NCBI RefSeq assembly: GCF_041146795.1
Contig: NC_135177.1
Span: forward strand, 37,965,060 to 38,029,059
Reading direction: 5' to 3'
Length of the DNA stretch: 64,000 bases
Origin: Maylandia zebra
Taxonomy: Eukaryota > Chordata > Actinopteri > Cichliformes > Cichlidae
Below the pieces are notes generated by a model. The model made no database searches. It saw only the letters and a program-made list of their open reading frames with translations, and was not told the DNA's origin. Made by a program: the position numbers and the translations under genes. Below are positions 1 to 11,310 of this stretch, in pieces. Position 1 is the first letter of the stretch; each line of letters begins with the position of its first letter.

Positions 1-84
1 CCAAGCCATTGGTTCAGACATGTGGATGACACCTGGGTGAAAATCAAATCTCAGGACGTTCCACAATTCACAGATCACATTACA
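1..84 (+). mobile_element. Penelope-like element fragment (reverse transcriptase)
   Basis: Frame 1 reads through the catalytic region of a Penelope-type reverse transcriptase: a W-F-R-H-V-D-D core followed by T-W-V-K-I-K. The better-preserved copy at 41640-43769 has the same block with W-Y-R-Y-V-D-D. The fragment runs off the left edge of the window, and homology stops near base 84. It is a different subfamily from the copy in dek intron 8, because the residues after the D-D pair differ. It is a relic with no sign of function. Confidence 0.8.
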
Positions 85-3000
85 GTAACTCTGTGGTCAT
101 CATGGTGATGATGGCCGCACAGCTCTCCTCCCAGAACACATGCCTGTGGAGAGTGCAGGAGGCGTCCTGCTCGATGCTCTGACCCTCTGGCTGTGACTCC
201 CACCGTACCAAACCCGTGGACTCTGATCGTGCAGACATGCAGGATGTTTATGTGGTGAGTGTGGACATGAGTCCGAGGGCATGAGGAGCTGACGGGCTGT
301 GGGACCGGTGGTCCGGAGGCTTTGCAGTGGTACACAGCTGTCTCCACGTGAAGTTTGCCAGCAGCTGATGAAGCACAAAAATGATGATAATGGTTCATCA
401 GACGAAGACTTCATCACCTGAGGTCAGAGTTTTTATTCTAATGGAGTTCAGACTGAATCCAACCAATGAAATGTAATGTAGAGGCTCTGCAGTGCAATGA
501 CTGCATGCACGCACCAGAGGGCAGCACGACACCACGAAGCTTCTGTCCTAACGCCTCTGAACACCTGATCTGCTACAGGTGAGCAGGCACAGGTCACATG
601 ATTAAACTGTGCTAAAGGTCACTGCAGGGTCAGAAGTAGAGCTGAGGCGGATGGTGGTGAGTCATCAGCTGACTGACATCAAGAATCAAGTCATGAACAC
701 ACGAGATAGAATATCAAGATGTATTTTAGAATGGAAACAGTTAAATGATGAGAAAGTAGAGCCGGGCCGGAGCACACACTGCTGTAGTCACTGACTGTGA
801 AGGAGTGCTGAACCAACGCTGTGCCCTGCTGCCGCCAGCACACTGAAGGAACAGGTTCCTCTCTGTTGGAGAGTGGACAGAGAAAAGAGGGCTTGTTCTT
901 CGCTTACTTTGTAAACTCGTGGTCGGCATGACCGATCCTCTGCCTCAGGTTTGATCGAGCGTCCATCATTAAAAACAGATCAGTTATGTTGAAAATTATT
1001 GACTGACTCATTCTTAGCAGTGGGTCGTCCAACCAGCTGATTTAGGTTTGCAAAGGTGAACATGGCTGGAAGCAGCATTAATGCCAGGCACTGAAAGCAT
1101 GTCGCTACGACTGGAGGCTGAACCCTCACTTTTATTGGTTGTTGATTTTCTTCTTCTGTTTCGTGGTGTCGAAGCAGCCGGTGCTCGTCAGGATGCAGCG
1201 AATGATGAAACGAAGTTCTGCCTGTGAGCGCCGGCGCGTATCGCAGCAGATATTTTAGGACTGAAGCAGAGAGAGCTCCGCAGGGATAAGCAGCACTAAT
1301 TTCACTTTGATGTGCGGCGTGAGTCACTCAGAGTTTGGCTGCCGGCTGGGCTCGTGTTTACTTTAATGTTTGGGACACGAAACACTGTTTACTCTGTGAC
1401 GAGAGACATGACCCCTGAACAGACAGGATGTAAGCAGACAGACCTTCAGAGTAAAAGCTGCACCTGTTCAAGCCTGCTGGCTTTAAAGAGTTAAAAGAAT
1501 CAGCAGCATGTTTGAAATAATGAAAACAGAGTCCGCAAGACGTCAGTACACTATATTAATGTATGTACTTGTATGCACAAGTACACTAGCAGGGAACTCT
1601 AACAATGTAAGCATGAAGCAGACAATGCAAATATCATGCAAAGGATGCTGGGAGCTTGAAACGGTGCTTTGTGCCTCTGATGTGGCGTCAGCGTCTCTGA
1701 CACATGCTGATCCTCTGAAAAATATCAAAGTACAGAAAATTAGACCTTTCAGCAGCTTGAATCTGCCAGCGTCTTACCCAAACACCCTTCATCTCAGGCA
1801 GAGGCTGAGAATCAAACTGCCAACCCTGCTGCCTGGGCCCTTTAATGTTCAGTGGAAATCAAGGACATTTAACAACTTTCCAGGACGAAGGTTTTGAGCT
1901 GCTCTGCTGAGGAGAAGCTGTGATGAAGGAAGGAGAGGAGTCAGTTTCCTCTCTGAGACGAGCGCCATCAAATATTTACAGCTTTCTTCTTCTGCGCCTC
2001 GCTAAGCCTCCGTCAGCGTCCGATGAAGCTCTGACGATGCTCCGCCACTCTGACCCGATCGCAGTGAGGATGATTCAGAGCACAGAACAGCTTCGGCTCT
2101 GACCTCAGACCTAGCCCACCCCTCACGTTTAAATATAAAACGTGCTGTGTCTCAACCACAGCCTGTATATCAAAGATGGGGGGGGCACCTTGCCATCACT
2201 CGACGGCTCGGCTCTGACACGTCGGCATCTTTGTGGGCGCTGCTGCACAAACAGAAGCTCTGTGCTGGACTTTAATTGCATCGCTGTCAGCAGAGAAGCG
2301 ATTGGTTCCACTTCGATGGCGTCTGCGTGTCGGCCAAGAGGCGGAGCTCCAGATGATGCTGAGGACATCCAGCATGACCCTCTGCCTTTACCTGCTGCTT
2401 CAGGTGTGGCACAGTGCCGATTGGACACTCACAGTGAAGCCGGCAGCTGCTGACAGGCGGCGTTTACTAGAGATGACAGGAAGTGATGTAAGCAGCAGCA
2501 TCAGAGGGATGTTCAGTTCACGGCTTGCAGGAGCTCCTCACTGCCTCTAGTGTTTTTCGCTCTGTGGATTTGTGTCCAGGTATAAATCTTTGAGTCCTTC
2601 AGTGTCCTGCACTAGGAGGGCGGAGCCGGGGGCGGAGCATGGTGCCTCCTGCTTGCCGTGCAGCGTCCAGGACCAGTTCAGGTATCCTGTGTCGCGTCGA
2701 CCCGTGAGCGCGTGCAGACCAGCGTCTGTCGGGCTGACGGTGAACAGATTCCATTGCTGTTGGCTCTCCATCAGCTCCAGCTGCAAGGCGGAGGCGGAGC
2801 TCGCTGCTCCCCGCGCTCACTCTGTGATGATGCACTCCAGGATGTTTATTCCTGCCACAGGCTGACATTAAACACCGCAGGACTTCCTGCTGCAGCGGCT
2901 CAGATGCTGGCGTCTGTCATCAGAGTTCCGGAGTGTCGTCAGGACGCAGAAACAAAGAGCTGATGTTCTCAGAGCGCGTGGTCACGGCCACCTCCTGAAA

Positions 3001-3518
3001 GCGCCACGCGGACAGGAAACAGAATGTTTCCGTCCAGTCTGAGACACTTCTGCTTCAGCTGTCTCACAGCTCCACGGAACGCTTTACACCTTTCACAGAA
3101 CGGGGCTAATAAGGCATCCCACTCTGGGAATTCTGGGAACACTGGGAATTCTGGGAGTGACATTCCCTGATAGCAGATCTGCTTTCAGCCCTGAAATATT
3201 AACGCTGTTCCATCCTTTAGTTTAAGAATTACTGTTTTTCTTCCCAAAGTGCTCATCAGAGCGTCAAACAGCAGGATGACCCACAAAGTGACGAGCCCTC
3301 GTCCTCGTCTCCATCCTCTGCTTGTCTCACCGGTGAAGCCTCCTACCTCAGAGAGGGTTGCTGCTCGCCTCTCTGAACAAGCCAATCACGACTCTCTCTC
3401 TGTGTGTGACCTTCCTGACCTCGTTCTGCCTCCAAGTTTTTGTTTCTGTTTGCTGCTTCAGGACACCTCTGGCCCGACCTCCGTCATCAGGCTGACAGCT
3501 TGAATCACCACCAGCATG
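85..3518. other. Intergenic stretch, no gene recognised
   Basis: I see no recognisable exon, RNA gene or intact element here. Open frames are short, overlap on both strands and show no known domain. A short open stretch at about 290-421 ends in an acidic Ser/Asp-rich tail before a stop, but it has no recognisable family and no clear splice acceptor. Confidence 0.5.
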
Positions 3519-3890
3519 TCCTTATTTATCTATACAGCGCCAAATCACAACAACAGTCGCCTCAGCGCGCTTGATATAGTAAGGTTGACCCTACAATAAT
3601 ACATACAGAGAAAAACCCAACAATCACATGACCCCCTATGAGCAGCACTTTGGCGACAGTGGGAAGGAAAAACTCCCTTTTAACAGGAAGAAACCTCCAG
3701 CAGAACCAGGCTCAGGGAGGGGCGGGGCCATCTGCTGTGATTGGTTGGGGTGAGAGAAGGAAGACAGGATAAAGACATGCTGTGGAAGAGAGACAGAGGT
3801 TAATAACAGATATGATTCAATGCAGAGAGGTCTGTGAACACATAGTGAGTGAAGAAGAAACACCCAGAGCATCATGGGAATCCCCCAGCA
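3519..3890. repeat. Dispersed fish repeat, family A copy 1
   Basis: This segment recurs, whole or in part, at 8928-9017, 11143-11310, 12536-12734, 13122-13290, 16030-16170 and 20755-20948. Diagnostic blocks are the A-C-A-A-C-A-G-T-C-G-C-C-T core, a block reading through 'gagcagcactttggcgacag', and a block reading through 'aacaggaagaaacctccagc'. This is the longest copy and defines the orientation used for the others. I found no terminal inverted repeats or coding capacity. It is likely a SINE or a LINE 3' end, but the class is not resolved. Confidence 0.8.
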
Positions 3891-3899
3891 GTCTATCCA

Positions 3900-4857
3900 G
3901 TCTTTGGCCCTTCTCACGTTCTCGGCGAGACCGGACTTGCCGAGAACGCGAGCACGGACTCGTGATTTGTACAATTGGAACGCCAGTGTACTTGATGATG
4001 TCACAGGTCCGGAGTTTTTACTGCCGTCCCCTCTTAATTTAACTGTGAGTAATATGTTATGAAGCTTCACTTTAATCACAGCCAAACCGGTTTACTCAGG
4101 AACAAATTAAACTCTGAAATAAACAAACATTAACATTTAGAAGTGATCTAAGTGACTTATATATCATGTTTAACCTCAGTAGTGAAATCTCTATTAATAA
4201 AAATGGTTTACATGTACATACGTGTACATACCTTAATAAAAACAAGCAGGTGAGATGTTAGAACGCTTTTGTTTTTATTTTAGTGGACACTCAATACAAT
4301 AGACAGCTGCTGGGGTTTGTTTAACCTGAGTAGCGAAAAGACCGTGGTGGGGGGGGGGTGGTTGAAAACGATGTGCCGGGAGTCCGCCGTTCTCGCCGGC
4401 TCTAATGATCCTCAACCTCGCCGTCTGCTATGGAGCTGGTGGGTTACAGACGTCTCCGAAAAGTCGGAGCGCTTTTGGAAATATATGATATCTTGATAAA
4501 TCGAGCAGATATTTGAAGTTTACACAGCTACATTCTCGCTTGAAAATAACTTCAAAGTTTATTTTGTGACCCAGAAAGAGTAATATTTAAAAGCCCTGCT
4601 CGTCCGCCATTGCCGCGTTTGAGTTTTGGACGAAATGCATTCTGGGATATTTAGTTGTACCAAGTCCACACAAGTCACCACCGATGCATGATCGATAAAA
4701 CGGGTGGAGCGAGAACACATCCGGGACTTTTTCGCATTCTCAGCTTGATGCGTACTTCGAATTGGAACAGTACTTGGTCTCCGACTGATGACGTATCACG
4801 AGTACACGAGAACGCAAGTACGCACAAGTACGCATATTGAGACAGGGTCTCTAAGTC
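3900..4857. mobile_element. Candidate PIF/Harbinger-like non-autonomous element
   Basis: The two ends are loosely inverted. The left end (about 3903-3990) has repeated 'cgagaacgcgagcacg'-like blocks and 'caattggaacg'. The right end (about 4720-4857) carries 'gaattggaacag' and 'cacgagtacacgagaacgca'. The ends resemble fish Harbinger-derived repeats that begin with a 'CCCTGTCTCAATA'-type terminus. The interior has no open frame. Exact termini and a 3-bp target duplication could not be fixed. Confidence 0.4.
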
Positions 4858-4918
4858 TGACATCATTAGCTGGGCCTGGGCCCAAACTCTGCTTCAGGTA
4901 AAGTAAAGAAAAGTGTGT

Positions 4919-5135
4919 AAAGTGTGCGTGTTAGTCCCCATAGGGAAATAGTTCCTCTGCATTTAACCCATTCACCCAGTGAAGCAGTGGGCAGCCACCA
5001 GTGCAGCGCCCGGGGAGCAGTGTGTAGGGACGGTACCTTGCTCAGGGGTACCTCAGGGTAGCCGTTCAGTGGAGTCGGACCCCCGACCTTCCGATCATGG
5101 GGCCACCACTCTACCTACTGAGCTATCCCTGCCCT
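4919..5135 (-). mobile_element. tRNA-derived SINE, family B copy 1
   Basis: On the minus strand it starts with a tRNA-like head: an A-box-like segment within 'tagctcagtaggtagag' and a B-box-like segment about 35 bases downstream. A non-tRNA body follows, ending near 'actaacacgcacacttt'. The second copy at 40240-40456 matches almost base for base and has a more standard B box (GGTTCGACTCC), where this copy reads GGTCCGACTCC. The tRNA part is a SINE promoter and not a tRNA gene, because it lacks a paired acceptor stem. Confidence 0.75.
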
Positions 5136-5139
5136 ATCC

Positions 5140-5702
5140 CAAAGTCAAACGAACACTGCAGCATCACTGAGAGTTAAAAACTGTCTAAAGTCTTTCATCT
5201 TTAATAAAATGATCAGCGTTGCTGCTTTACCAGGTGTAACAATTAAGTTTAACATCCATGAAAACAGGATTTATTACATTTAACAGAGTTAGAAGTTAGC
5301 AGGAAGTTAGCTCGCTAGCTTCCACATAAACATGATGTAGCATGTTCTGACTGAGAGATTTCTGAAGCATTCAAACGTACAGCTCTGCTGTCACTTCCAA
5401 CATAAATGAAGACAGGAAACTAAACAGCAGTGACGTTTGTAGGGTTACTGAAGTTGGACTAGCTGCTATATAATGATATACGAATGCTAGCGACACAGCT
5501 ATGTTAGCATTACAAACACAGTGAAGCTGGAGGATGAACGCTAACTTTTTCCCACTCGATAAAACTTAACGTGAGGGTTCCTGATGGTTCGGGACAAATG
5601 CAATCGCATAGCAGGATGCTGTAAACGGACCAAACTTCAGTCAGGACAACAGCTGAGATTATTCATCCACAATACGAGGTTAGTCATTCATATACTGCTG
5701 CT
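5140..5702. repeat. Dispersed repeat, family G copy 1 (inverted relative to 47115-47682)
   Basis: About 560 bases match the reverse complement of 47115-47682 with scattered substitutions and small gaps. A shared block reads 'agcattacaaacacagtgaa' here. No coding capacity is seen. It directly follows a SINE and precedes a TA microsatellite and a hAT fragment, so it may be internal sequence of a larger DNA transposon. The class is unresolved. Confidence 0.7.
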
Positions 5703-5749
5703 GGGCTGGAGTTACATCGTGAGGTTTAAACACTGAGCTTTAAACCTGT

Positions 5750-5751
<2 letters not shown>

Positions 5752-5812
<61 letters not shown>
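5752..5812. repeat. (TA)n microsatellite
   Basis: Uninterrupted TA dinucleotide run of about 60 bases. It lies between repeat G and a hAT fragment. Confidence 0.95.
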
Positions 5813-5813
<1 letters not shown>

Positions 5814-5890
5814 TTTTCTTCTGACGATGCTGTCTGTGTTGAGCGCTCAGTGGATCTGCGCTCGACAGTGCAGCCTAGGCTGTACTGTCG
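5813..5890 (+). mobile_element. hAT-type element fragment 1
   Basis: The block containing 'ctgacgatgctgtctgtgtt' and 'gcgctcagtggatctgcgct' recurs in reverse complement at 8429-8490, again beside a TA array. It is a sub-terminal piece of one DNA transposon family. The following 5891-6204 is AT-rich and otherwise unassigned. Confidence 0.55.
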
Positions 5891-6204
5891 CATGCTTTTT
5901 TAATTTGTCATTTATTAAAATTATAAATATATATTTTAACTCAAAAGTACAGTTTTTAAATTCAATGTTGCTGAAACAACAAAATAATAAAAATAAATAA
6001 ATCTATCTGATGGAGAAATCACTCATCTTTGGAAAAGAGAGTTTATTACAGAGAAATGGTTCTTTCCAAAATAAAAGCTCTACTATACGCTTCTTCTGGG
6101 CTATATTCTCAGCAGCATGTTAAACATATCAGGTCCCCATAAGGAGAATCCTGTGCTAACGGCTGTCTAAATGACTCGGCTAAAGTTAGTAGCATGCTTG
6201 TTGT

Positions 6205-7995
6205 TTTCAAATTCAAATTTTATTTGTCACGTACACAGTCATGCACAGTACAATATGTAGTGAAATGCTTGGACAACTGCTCGTGACCTAAAGAGAACAA
6301 AAAAGGAAAAGGCTATGAATAAGATAGGAAATAAATATGAAAAATTAAAAAGGGTAAATTTAACTAGGAAGGAATAAAATATAAATTAAGGTTAAAAATG
6401 AAATAACTGTACAACACAAATTAGAATGAAGGGTAAATTTAACTGGGAAGAATAAGATAAAGATAAATATATAAATTAAAGTTGAAAATAAAATAACTGT
6501 ACAACAAAATACACAATACACAATATAGAACTATATAAGAATGTATGAAGAAATCTAAATATAAATAAATATATACACAATAACAGCAGCTGTACAAGTA
6601 TTAACCGGAAATGAAGAATATAGTGACCAGTGTTGTGCAAAACCAATGTCCAGAAAGTCCAGTGTGTGTGTAAGAACCATATGTGTGGGTCAGTACTGTG
6701 TGGTGGTGTGATTGAGAGACCGTATCGCCTGCGGGAAGAAGCTCCTCCTCAGTCTCTCTGTGTTGGTCTTCAGGGAGCGGAATCGCTTTCCTGACCTCAA
6801 CAGAGAGAACAGTCTGTTGTTGGGATGGCTGAGGTCCTTCACGATCTTCCTGGCCTTGGTCCAGCACCGCCTGCTGTAGATTGAGTGCAGGTCAGGGAGC
6901 TCGGAGCGGATGGTGCGCTCAGCTGACCGCACAACCCTCTGTAGAGCTCGTCTGTCCTGCATGGTGCTGTTCCCGAACCAGGTTAAGATGTTTCCCGCCA
7001 GGATGCTCTCTATGGTGCACGAGTAAAAGTTCCTGAGCACCTTGGAGGGCAGTTGGAAGTCTCTCAAGCGTCTGAGGTGGTAGAGACGCTGTCGGGCCTT
7101 TTTCACCACGGTGTTGATGTGACAGGACCATGACAGGTCCTGCGTGATGTGAACTCCGAGGTATTTGAAGCTGTCCACTCTCTCCACTGGGCACTCGTTG
7201 ATGACGGGGGTCTGGTAGTTCCTCTCCTGCTTAGTGCTGAAGTCCACTATCAGCTCCTTTGTCTTACTGACGTTTAGAAGGAGGTTGTTCCTCTGGCACC
7301 AGTTCTCCAGATTCCTAATCTCCTTCAGGTAGGCCGTCTCGTTGTTATCAGAGATCAGGCCCACCACGACGGTGTCGTCAGCAAACTTGATGATGGTGGT
7401 GGAGCTGGTAGTGGCCACACAGTCATATGTGTACAAAGAGTACAGCAGGGGGCTCAGAACACACCCCTGGGGGGCTCCAGTGCTGAGAGTGGTGGAGGCT
7501 GAGACATGTCCGCCCATCCTTACTGGCTGTGGTCTGCCAGTTAGGAAGTTGGAGATCCACTGACACATAGATGAGCTGAGTCCCAGATGCTCCAGCTTGG
7601 TGGTGAGTGTGGAGGGAATTATGGTATTAAATGCAGAGCTGTAGTCTATGAAGAGCATTTTAACATAATTCCCCCTTCTAGTGTCCAAGTGAGTGAGTGA
7701 TGTGTGGAGGAGATGAGAGATGGCATCGTCTGTGGAACGATTTGGACGGTAAGCGAACTGTAGTGGGTCCAGTGTGTCTGGTAGTGAAGAAATGATGAAG
7801 TCTCTGACCAGGCGTTCAAAGCACTTCATCACTACTGAGGTGAGGGCTACAGGGCGATAGTCATTGAGAGAAGCAGGGTGGGGTTTCTTCGGGACAGGAA
7901 CAATGATGGACTCTTTGAAGCATGTGGGGATCACCGACTGAGATAAAGAGATGTTGAATATCTCAGTGAACACAGGAGCTAGCTGGTATGCGCAG
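6205..7995 (-). mobile_element. 5'-truncated CR1/L2/Rex1-type LINE
   Basis: A non-LTR retrotransposon lies on the minus strand. Its reverse transcriptase frame occupies 6690-7973 and its AT-rich 3' UTR runs down to about 6205, where it ends in alternating 'caaattcaaat' sequence. Upstream of the residues [10 protein letters not shown], near 7990, the protein stops resembling a LINE, so the copy is truncated just before the reverse transcriptase domain and lacks ORF1 and the endonuclease. This is the usual result of incomplete target-primed reverse transcription. A shorter 3' tail of a related element lies at about 13285-13415. Confidence 0.85.
6690..7973 (-). CDS. LINE reverse transcriptase, N-terminally truncated ORF
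   Basis: About 427 residues are open without a frameshift. In order they show the [10 protein letters not shown] block, Q-F-A-Y-R-P-N-R-S, the catalytic [10 protein letters not shown] block, [10 protein letters not shown], and F-A-D-D-T, which supplies the paired catalytic aspartates. The thumb region and a C-terminal R-R-S-F-F-P-Q-A block follow. These motifs place it in the CR1/L2/Rex1 group. The first codon is GTG inside the domain and is only where the frame was opened, not a true start. The intact frame suggests a young insertion, but without the 5' half it cannot move by itself. Confidence 0.85.
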   Translation of the reverse strand: MFTEIFNISLSQSVIPTCFKESIIVPVPKKPHPASLNDYRPVALTSVVMKCFERLVRDFIISSLPDTLDPLQFAYRPNRSTDDAISHLLHTSLTHLDTRRGNYVKMLFIDYSSAFNTIIPSTLTTKLEHLGLSSSMCQWISNFLTGRPQPVRMGGHVSASTTLSTGAPQGCVLSPLLYSLYTYDCVATTSSTTIIKFADDTVVVGLISDNNETAYLKEIRNLENWCQRNNLLLNVSKTKELIVDFSTKQERNYQTPVINECPVERVDSFKYLGVHITQDLSWSCHINTVVKKARQRLYHLRRLRDFQLPSKVLRNFYSCTIESILAGNILTWFGNSTMQDRRALQRVVRSAERTIRSELPDLHSIYSRRCWTKARKIVKDLSHPNNRLFSLLRSGKRFRSLKTNTERLRRSFFPQAIRSLNHTTTQY

Positions 7996-8395
7996 TTTTT
8001 GTCTTTGCACGAGGATGATGTCGGCGTAAATGTGCAGTCATATTCGTTGTGTTCCCACTAGTGCTTTCAGGTTAATCTCGTTGAAATGACGTTAACGCCA
8101 CAACACGGCAAATCTCCGTTAACGAGTTACCGCCGATCGCCCCGTGCATGGGGCTGGACGGCCAACACGTTAACGAGCTAACTGCGCTAACACACTAGTT
8201 CCCACCCATGTAATTGAGCATTGCATGGCACATCCAACATACTGTTTTACTTTAGTCCATGACGCGCTTACCTTCAGGGTCATACGTCACATGAAAACCA
8301 AAATAGTTCCAAACGCCAGATCTGAATGAGGGTGGGGGAGGTTCAATTTGCCATGTTGCAAGGAGAGCTTAACTTCTGTCTGCTAGCTTGCCCTG
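7996..8395. other. Unassigned, with a possible small MITE
   Basis: Between about 8057 and 8199 the sequence is rich in 'gttaacg' and 'cgttaac' words, and its ends are loosely inverted ('actagtgc' against 'cacactagt'). This could be a short palindromic MITE. No gene is seen. Confidence 0.3.
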
Positions 8396-8593
8396 CGCTC
8401 AGTGAATCTGCGTTCGACTACTCCGCCTAGGCTGCACTGTCGAGCGCAGATCCACTGAGCGCTCAACACAGACAGCATCGTCAGAAGGAAAGTTGATAAA
8501 ATAAATTAAAAATGTTGTATTGTTCGATACATATGCGTACCGAACCGAAAGCACTGTATCGAACGGTTCAATATCCATACGAGTATCGTTGCA

Positions 8594-8600
<7 letters not shown>
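8396..8600 (-). mobile_element. hAT-type element fragment 2 with a foldback
   Basis: On the minus strand this reads from a 'tgcaacgatactcgtatgg' terminus through 'ctgacgatgctgtctgtgtt' into a hairpin. The hairpin arms at about 8396-8420 and 8440-8466 are nearly perfect inverted repeats ('gcgctcagtgaatctgcg' and its partner). The same block occurs at 5813-5890 in opposite orientation. Together they look like pieces of one hAT family broken up by TA arrays. Confidence 0.6.

Positions 8601-8650
<50 letters not shown>
8595..8650. repeat. (TA)n microsatellite
   Basis: TA run of about 55 bases interrupting the terminus of the hAT fragment next to it. Confidence 0.95.
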
Positions 8651-8651
<1 letters not shown>

Positions 8652-8927
8652 GCACACACAGGTATATTGAACTGATAAACATACAGACAAAGGTCAATTT
8701 CAGTCCTTGCTGCCGCCATGTTGGATTTGGTTCAGGAAGTGACCATAAGGTGGAAGGGTGTTATCAGAGGACAGCGAGTCAGTGATGGTTTTCATTTTAT
8801 GTCGGTGAGAATAAAAAATATGCCTCAGTAAAGTTCAGATACGAGCGAATGCTTCCTTTGCTGTTCGATAAACACCTCTGACAGGATGTGACATCATCCT
8901 GATACACACACACACTTTAAAACTTTA

Positions 8928-9017
8928 TTGTAAGGTCGACCCTACAATAATACATACAGAGAAAACCCAACAATCATATGACCCCTATGAGCAGCACTTT
9001 GACGACAGTGGGAAGGA
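8928..9017. repeat. Dispersed repeat, family A copy 2 (fragment)
   Basis: Matches the central part of family A (compare 3590-3665) in the same orientation, from the 'gtaaggt' block to 'gacagtgggaagga'. The stretch from 9018 to 9424 holds no recognised feature. Confidence 0.8.
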
Positions 9018-9424
9018 TGTCCGTGTGAGGCCTGTTCACTCGTTGCTCCGGGGCTAATTCGGGGGGCAGAGAGAGAGCAGACAGATGAGGAGGGTCCGAC
9101 CAACAGCCCGGATCACCCTTCAGGACACACCTGAATCCAGCTCACACCACCTGAAACACCGCAGAGTGGTCCCACATCCTCGGTGGGACCAACACAAACC
9201 CATTACTGAGCGAAGGAACAGAACTACAGCAGGTCAGATACAGAAGAAGCTTCCAGCAGTCACAGCGTGTACATGTGAACGTGCTGATGGTGAGGCGGAA
9301 CAAACACAGGTCCAAGAAACATGACATCAGCGTCTGCTGCGTCGCTCCAGCCTGCTCTGGGTCAGCTCAGGTGTTTCCTCACCTGCAGAGGGTCAGGACG
9401 TACTCCTGAAGACTCCAGGATGTT

Positions 9425-10323
9425 GCCTGCATGGTGTTTTTCTCTGATGACTCTGTGGTGGCCTGCATTAGTGAGGGTGATGAGTCAGAGTACCGGGCTG
9501 TGGTCGACTCCTTTGTCACGCGGTGCGAGCAGAATGATCTGCAGCTCAACGTGGCAAAGACCAAGGAATTGACTGTGGATTTTTGGAAGACCAGGAAAAC
9601 CTGTGACCCCTGTTTCAATCCATGGGGTCAACATGGACGTTGTGGAGGACTATAAGTACCTCAGAGTACATACAGACTATAAACTGGACTGGGTTAGAAA
9701 CACCACTGCGCTTTACAGGAAGGGCCAGAGTCGTCTCTGAGGTCCTTCAACGTCTGTCGGACAATGCTCAGGATTTTCTGTGAGTCTGTTGTGGTCAGTG
9801 CGATCCTCTGTGCTGTTGCATGCTGGGACAGCAGGTTGAGGGTCACAGATGCCAACAGACTCAATAAACTGATCACAAGCCTGTAGGGATGGAGCTGGAC
9901 CCTATTCGGGTGGTGTCTGAGAGGCAGATGTTGTCCAAGATAAGGACGATGCTGGATAACACCTCCCACCCACTTCATGGCATGCTGGGCAGTCACAGGA
10001 GCACGCTCAGTGAGAGACTGAGATTACCCATAATGCACCACTGAACGACACAGGCAGTGATTCCTGCCTGTGGCTCCCTGTATAACTCCTCCATGTAACA
10101 CACTGTAAACGCTGTTTGCACGCACTCTGTTCTACTCAGTAATGTTGCCGTCAGTCTCTGATATTTATTACTGAGTGATTCGTATATATTGTGCTATTAA
10201 ATCTGTAAATCTGTAACATACTGTACTGTTAAATAGTTTAGTCTGCTTCCGTTACTGTGCTGGAGCAACTGTAACCCACATCCTTTCCTTAGGGATTAAT
10301 AAGTATGCTGATTCTGATTCTGT
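9425..10323 (+). mobile_element. Decayed CR1/L2/Rex1-type LINE, 3' portion
   Basis: The frame opens with V-F-F-S-D-D-S-V-V (a decayed F-A-D-D motif) and continues through N-D-L-Q-L-N-V-A-K-T-K-E-L, which matches the downstream domain of LINE reverse transcriptases. Several frameshifts follow. Later pieces (Y-K-Y-L, then L-N-K-L-I-T-S-L) are recoverable in other frames. The element ends with 'gggattaataagtatgctga' followed by a short 'ttctga' tandem tail, the usual terminus of this group. It is a dead copy, older than the one at 6205-7995. Confidence 0.75.
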
Positions 10324-11142
10324 TCGGCTCTTTGAAGGGAAGCTTGTCCGTCACCATCTACGTCCTGGAGTCTGTGCATTTAATTAGCCTGCACCTGAGC
10401 AGAGGAAGAGCAAACACAGCATCAGATTCACCCTCAGCTCTCAGCTTCTGGAGTTTGGTTGTGGTTTTTAGGCGAATACACTTCATGTTCCTGTAAATGG
10501 GCCTCCGTGTCCTCACTGCAAGACTGTCTGTGCTTCATTACAGTGGGACATAAAACAGCTCAAAGGTCGACCGCTGTGACACTCCGATCATCAGGAGAGC
10601 CGAAGAAACACTCGGAGCGCCTCTGACAACAGAGCCTGCGACTTCCTGAAAGTGTTTCCAGATGCGAGGACCTTCATCCTGTTGGCTGAAATGATTTAAC
10701 TGCTCCTGTTTTTCATCCAGCGGCCTCAGTGTTTGGAGTGCAGCTGCACAGCGTCAGCGTTCCTCTGGCTCCGAGGTTCAGCAGCTTTGCTGTGCTTCGC
10801 TTCAGGCTCCTCCCCCAACCGTCAGCAGGAGAGTTTCTGAAGAACAGCCATGATCTGAAGCTGAACTCAGAGACAACACTGAGGTTTTATCCATGCTCAT
10901 GATTTTAATCACACCAGATTAAACCGACTCCGACACGTTATTCACACGTTTTGTGTGAGAAGGCGAGCTGAATGCATGAAGGAACAAAAATGAGCCTTTC
11001 GGTAACCAATAACAATACCATCATCATCACCACCATCATCAGCGTGGATTGTTTTAAGATTAGGCTTCAAACTTTAGCATATAGTTAGGGCTGGACCAGG
11101 TGACCCTGAATCCTCCCTTAATTATGCTGCAGTAGGTGTAGG
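10324..11142. other. Intergenic stretch, nothing recognised
   Basis: No domain, splice-flanked exon or terminal repeat was found. A short trinucleotide-like 'atcatcatcaccaccatcat' run sits at about 11020-11041. Confidence 0.5.
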
Positions 11143-11310
11143 CTGCCGGGGGATTCCCATGATGCACTGGGTGTTTCTTCTTCACTCACTATGTGTTCAC
11201 AGACCTCTCTGCATTGAATCATATCTGTTATTAACCTCTGTCTCTCTTCCACAGCATGTCTTTGTCCTGTCTTCCTTCTCAGCAGATGGCCCGCCCCTCC
11301 CTGAGCCTGG
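11143..11310. repeat. Dispersed repeat, family A copy 3 (inverted)
   Basis: Reverse complement of the right half of copy 1. It starts at the 'gggggattcccatgatgc' end and runs into the 'cccgcccctccctgagcctg' block. It is interrupted near 11280. Confidence 0.75.

Noticed and set aside
290..421. C-terminal exon of an unknown gene
   Set aside because: The short open stretch with an acidic tail has no recognised family, no convincing acceptor and no neighbouring exon.
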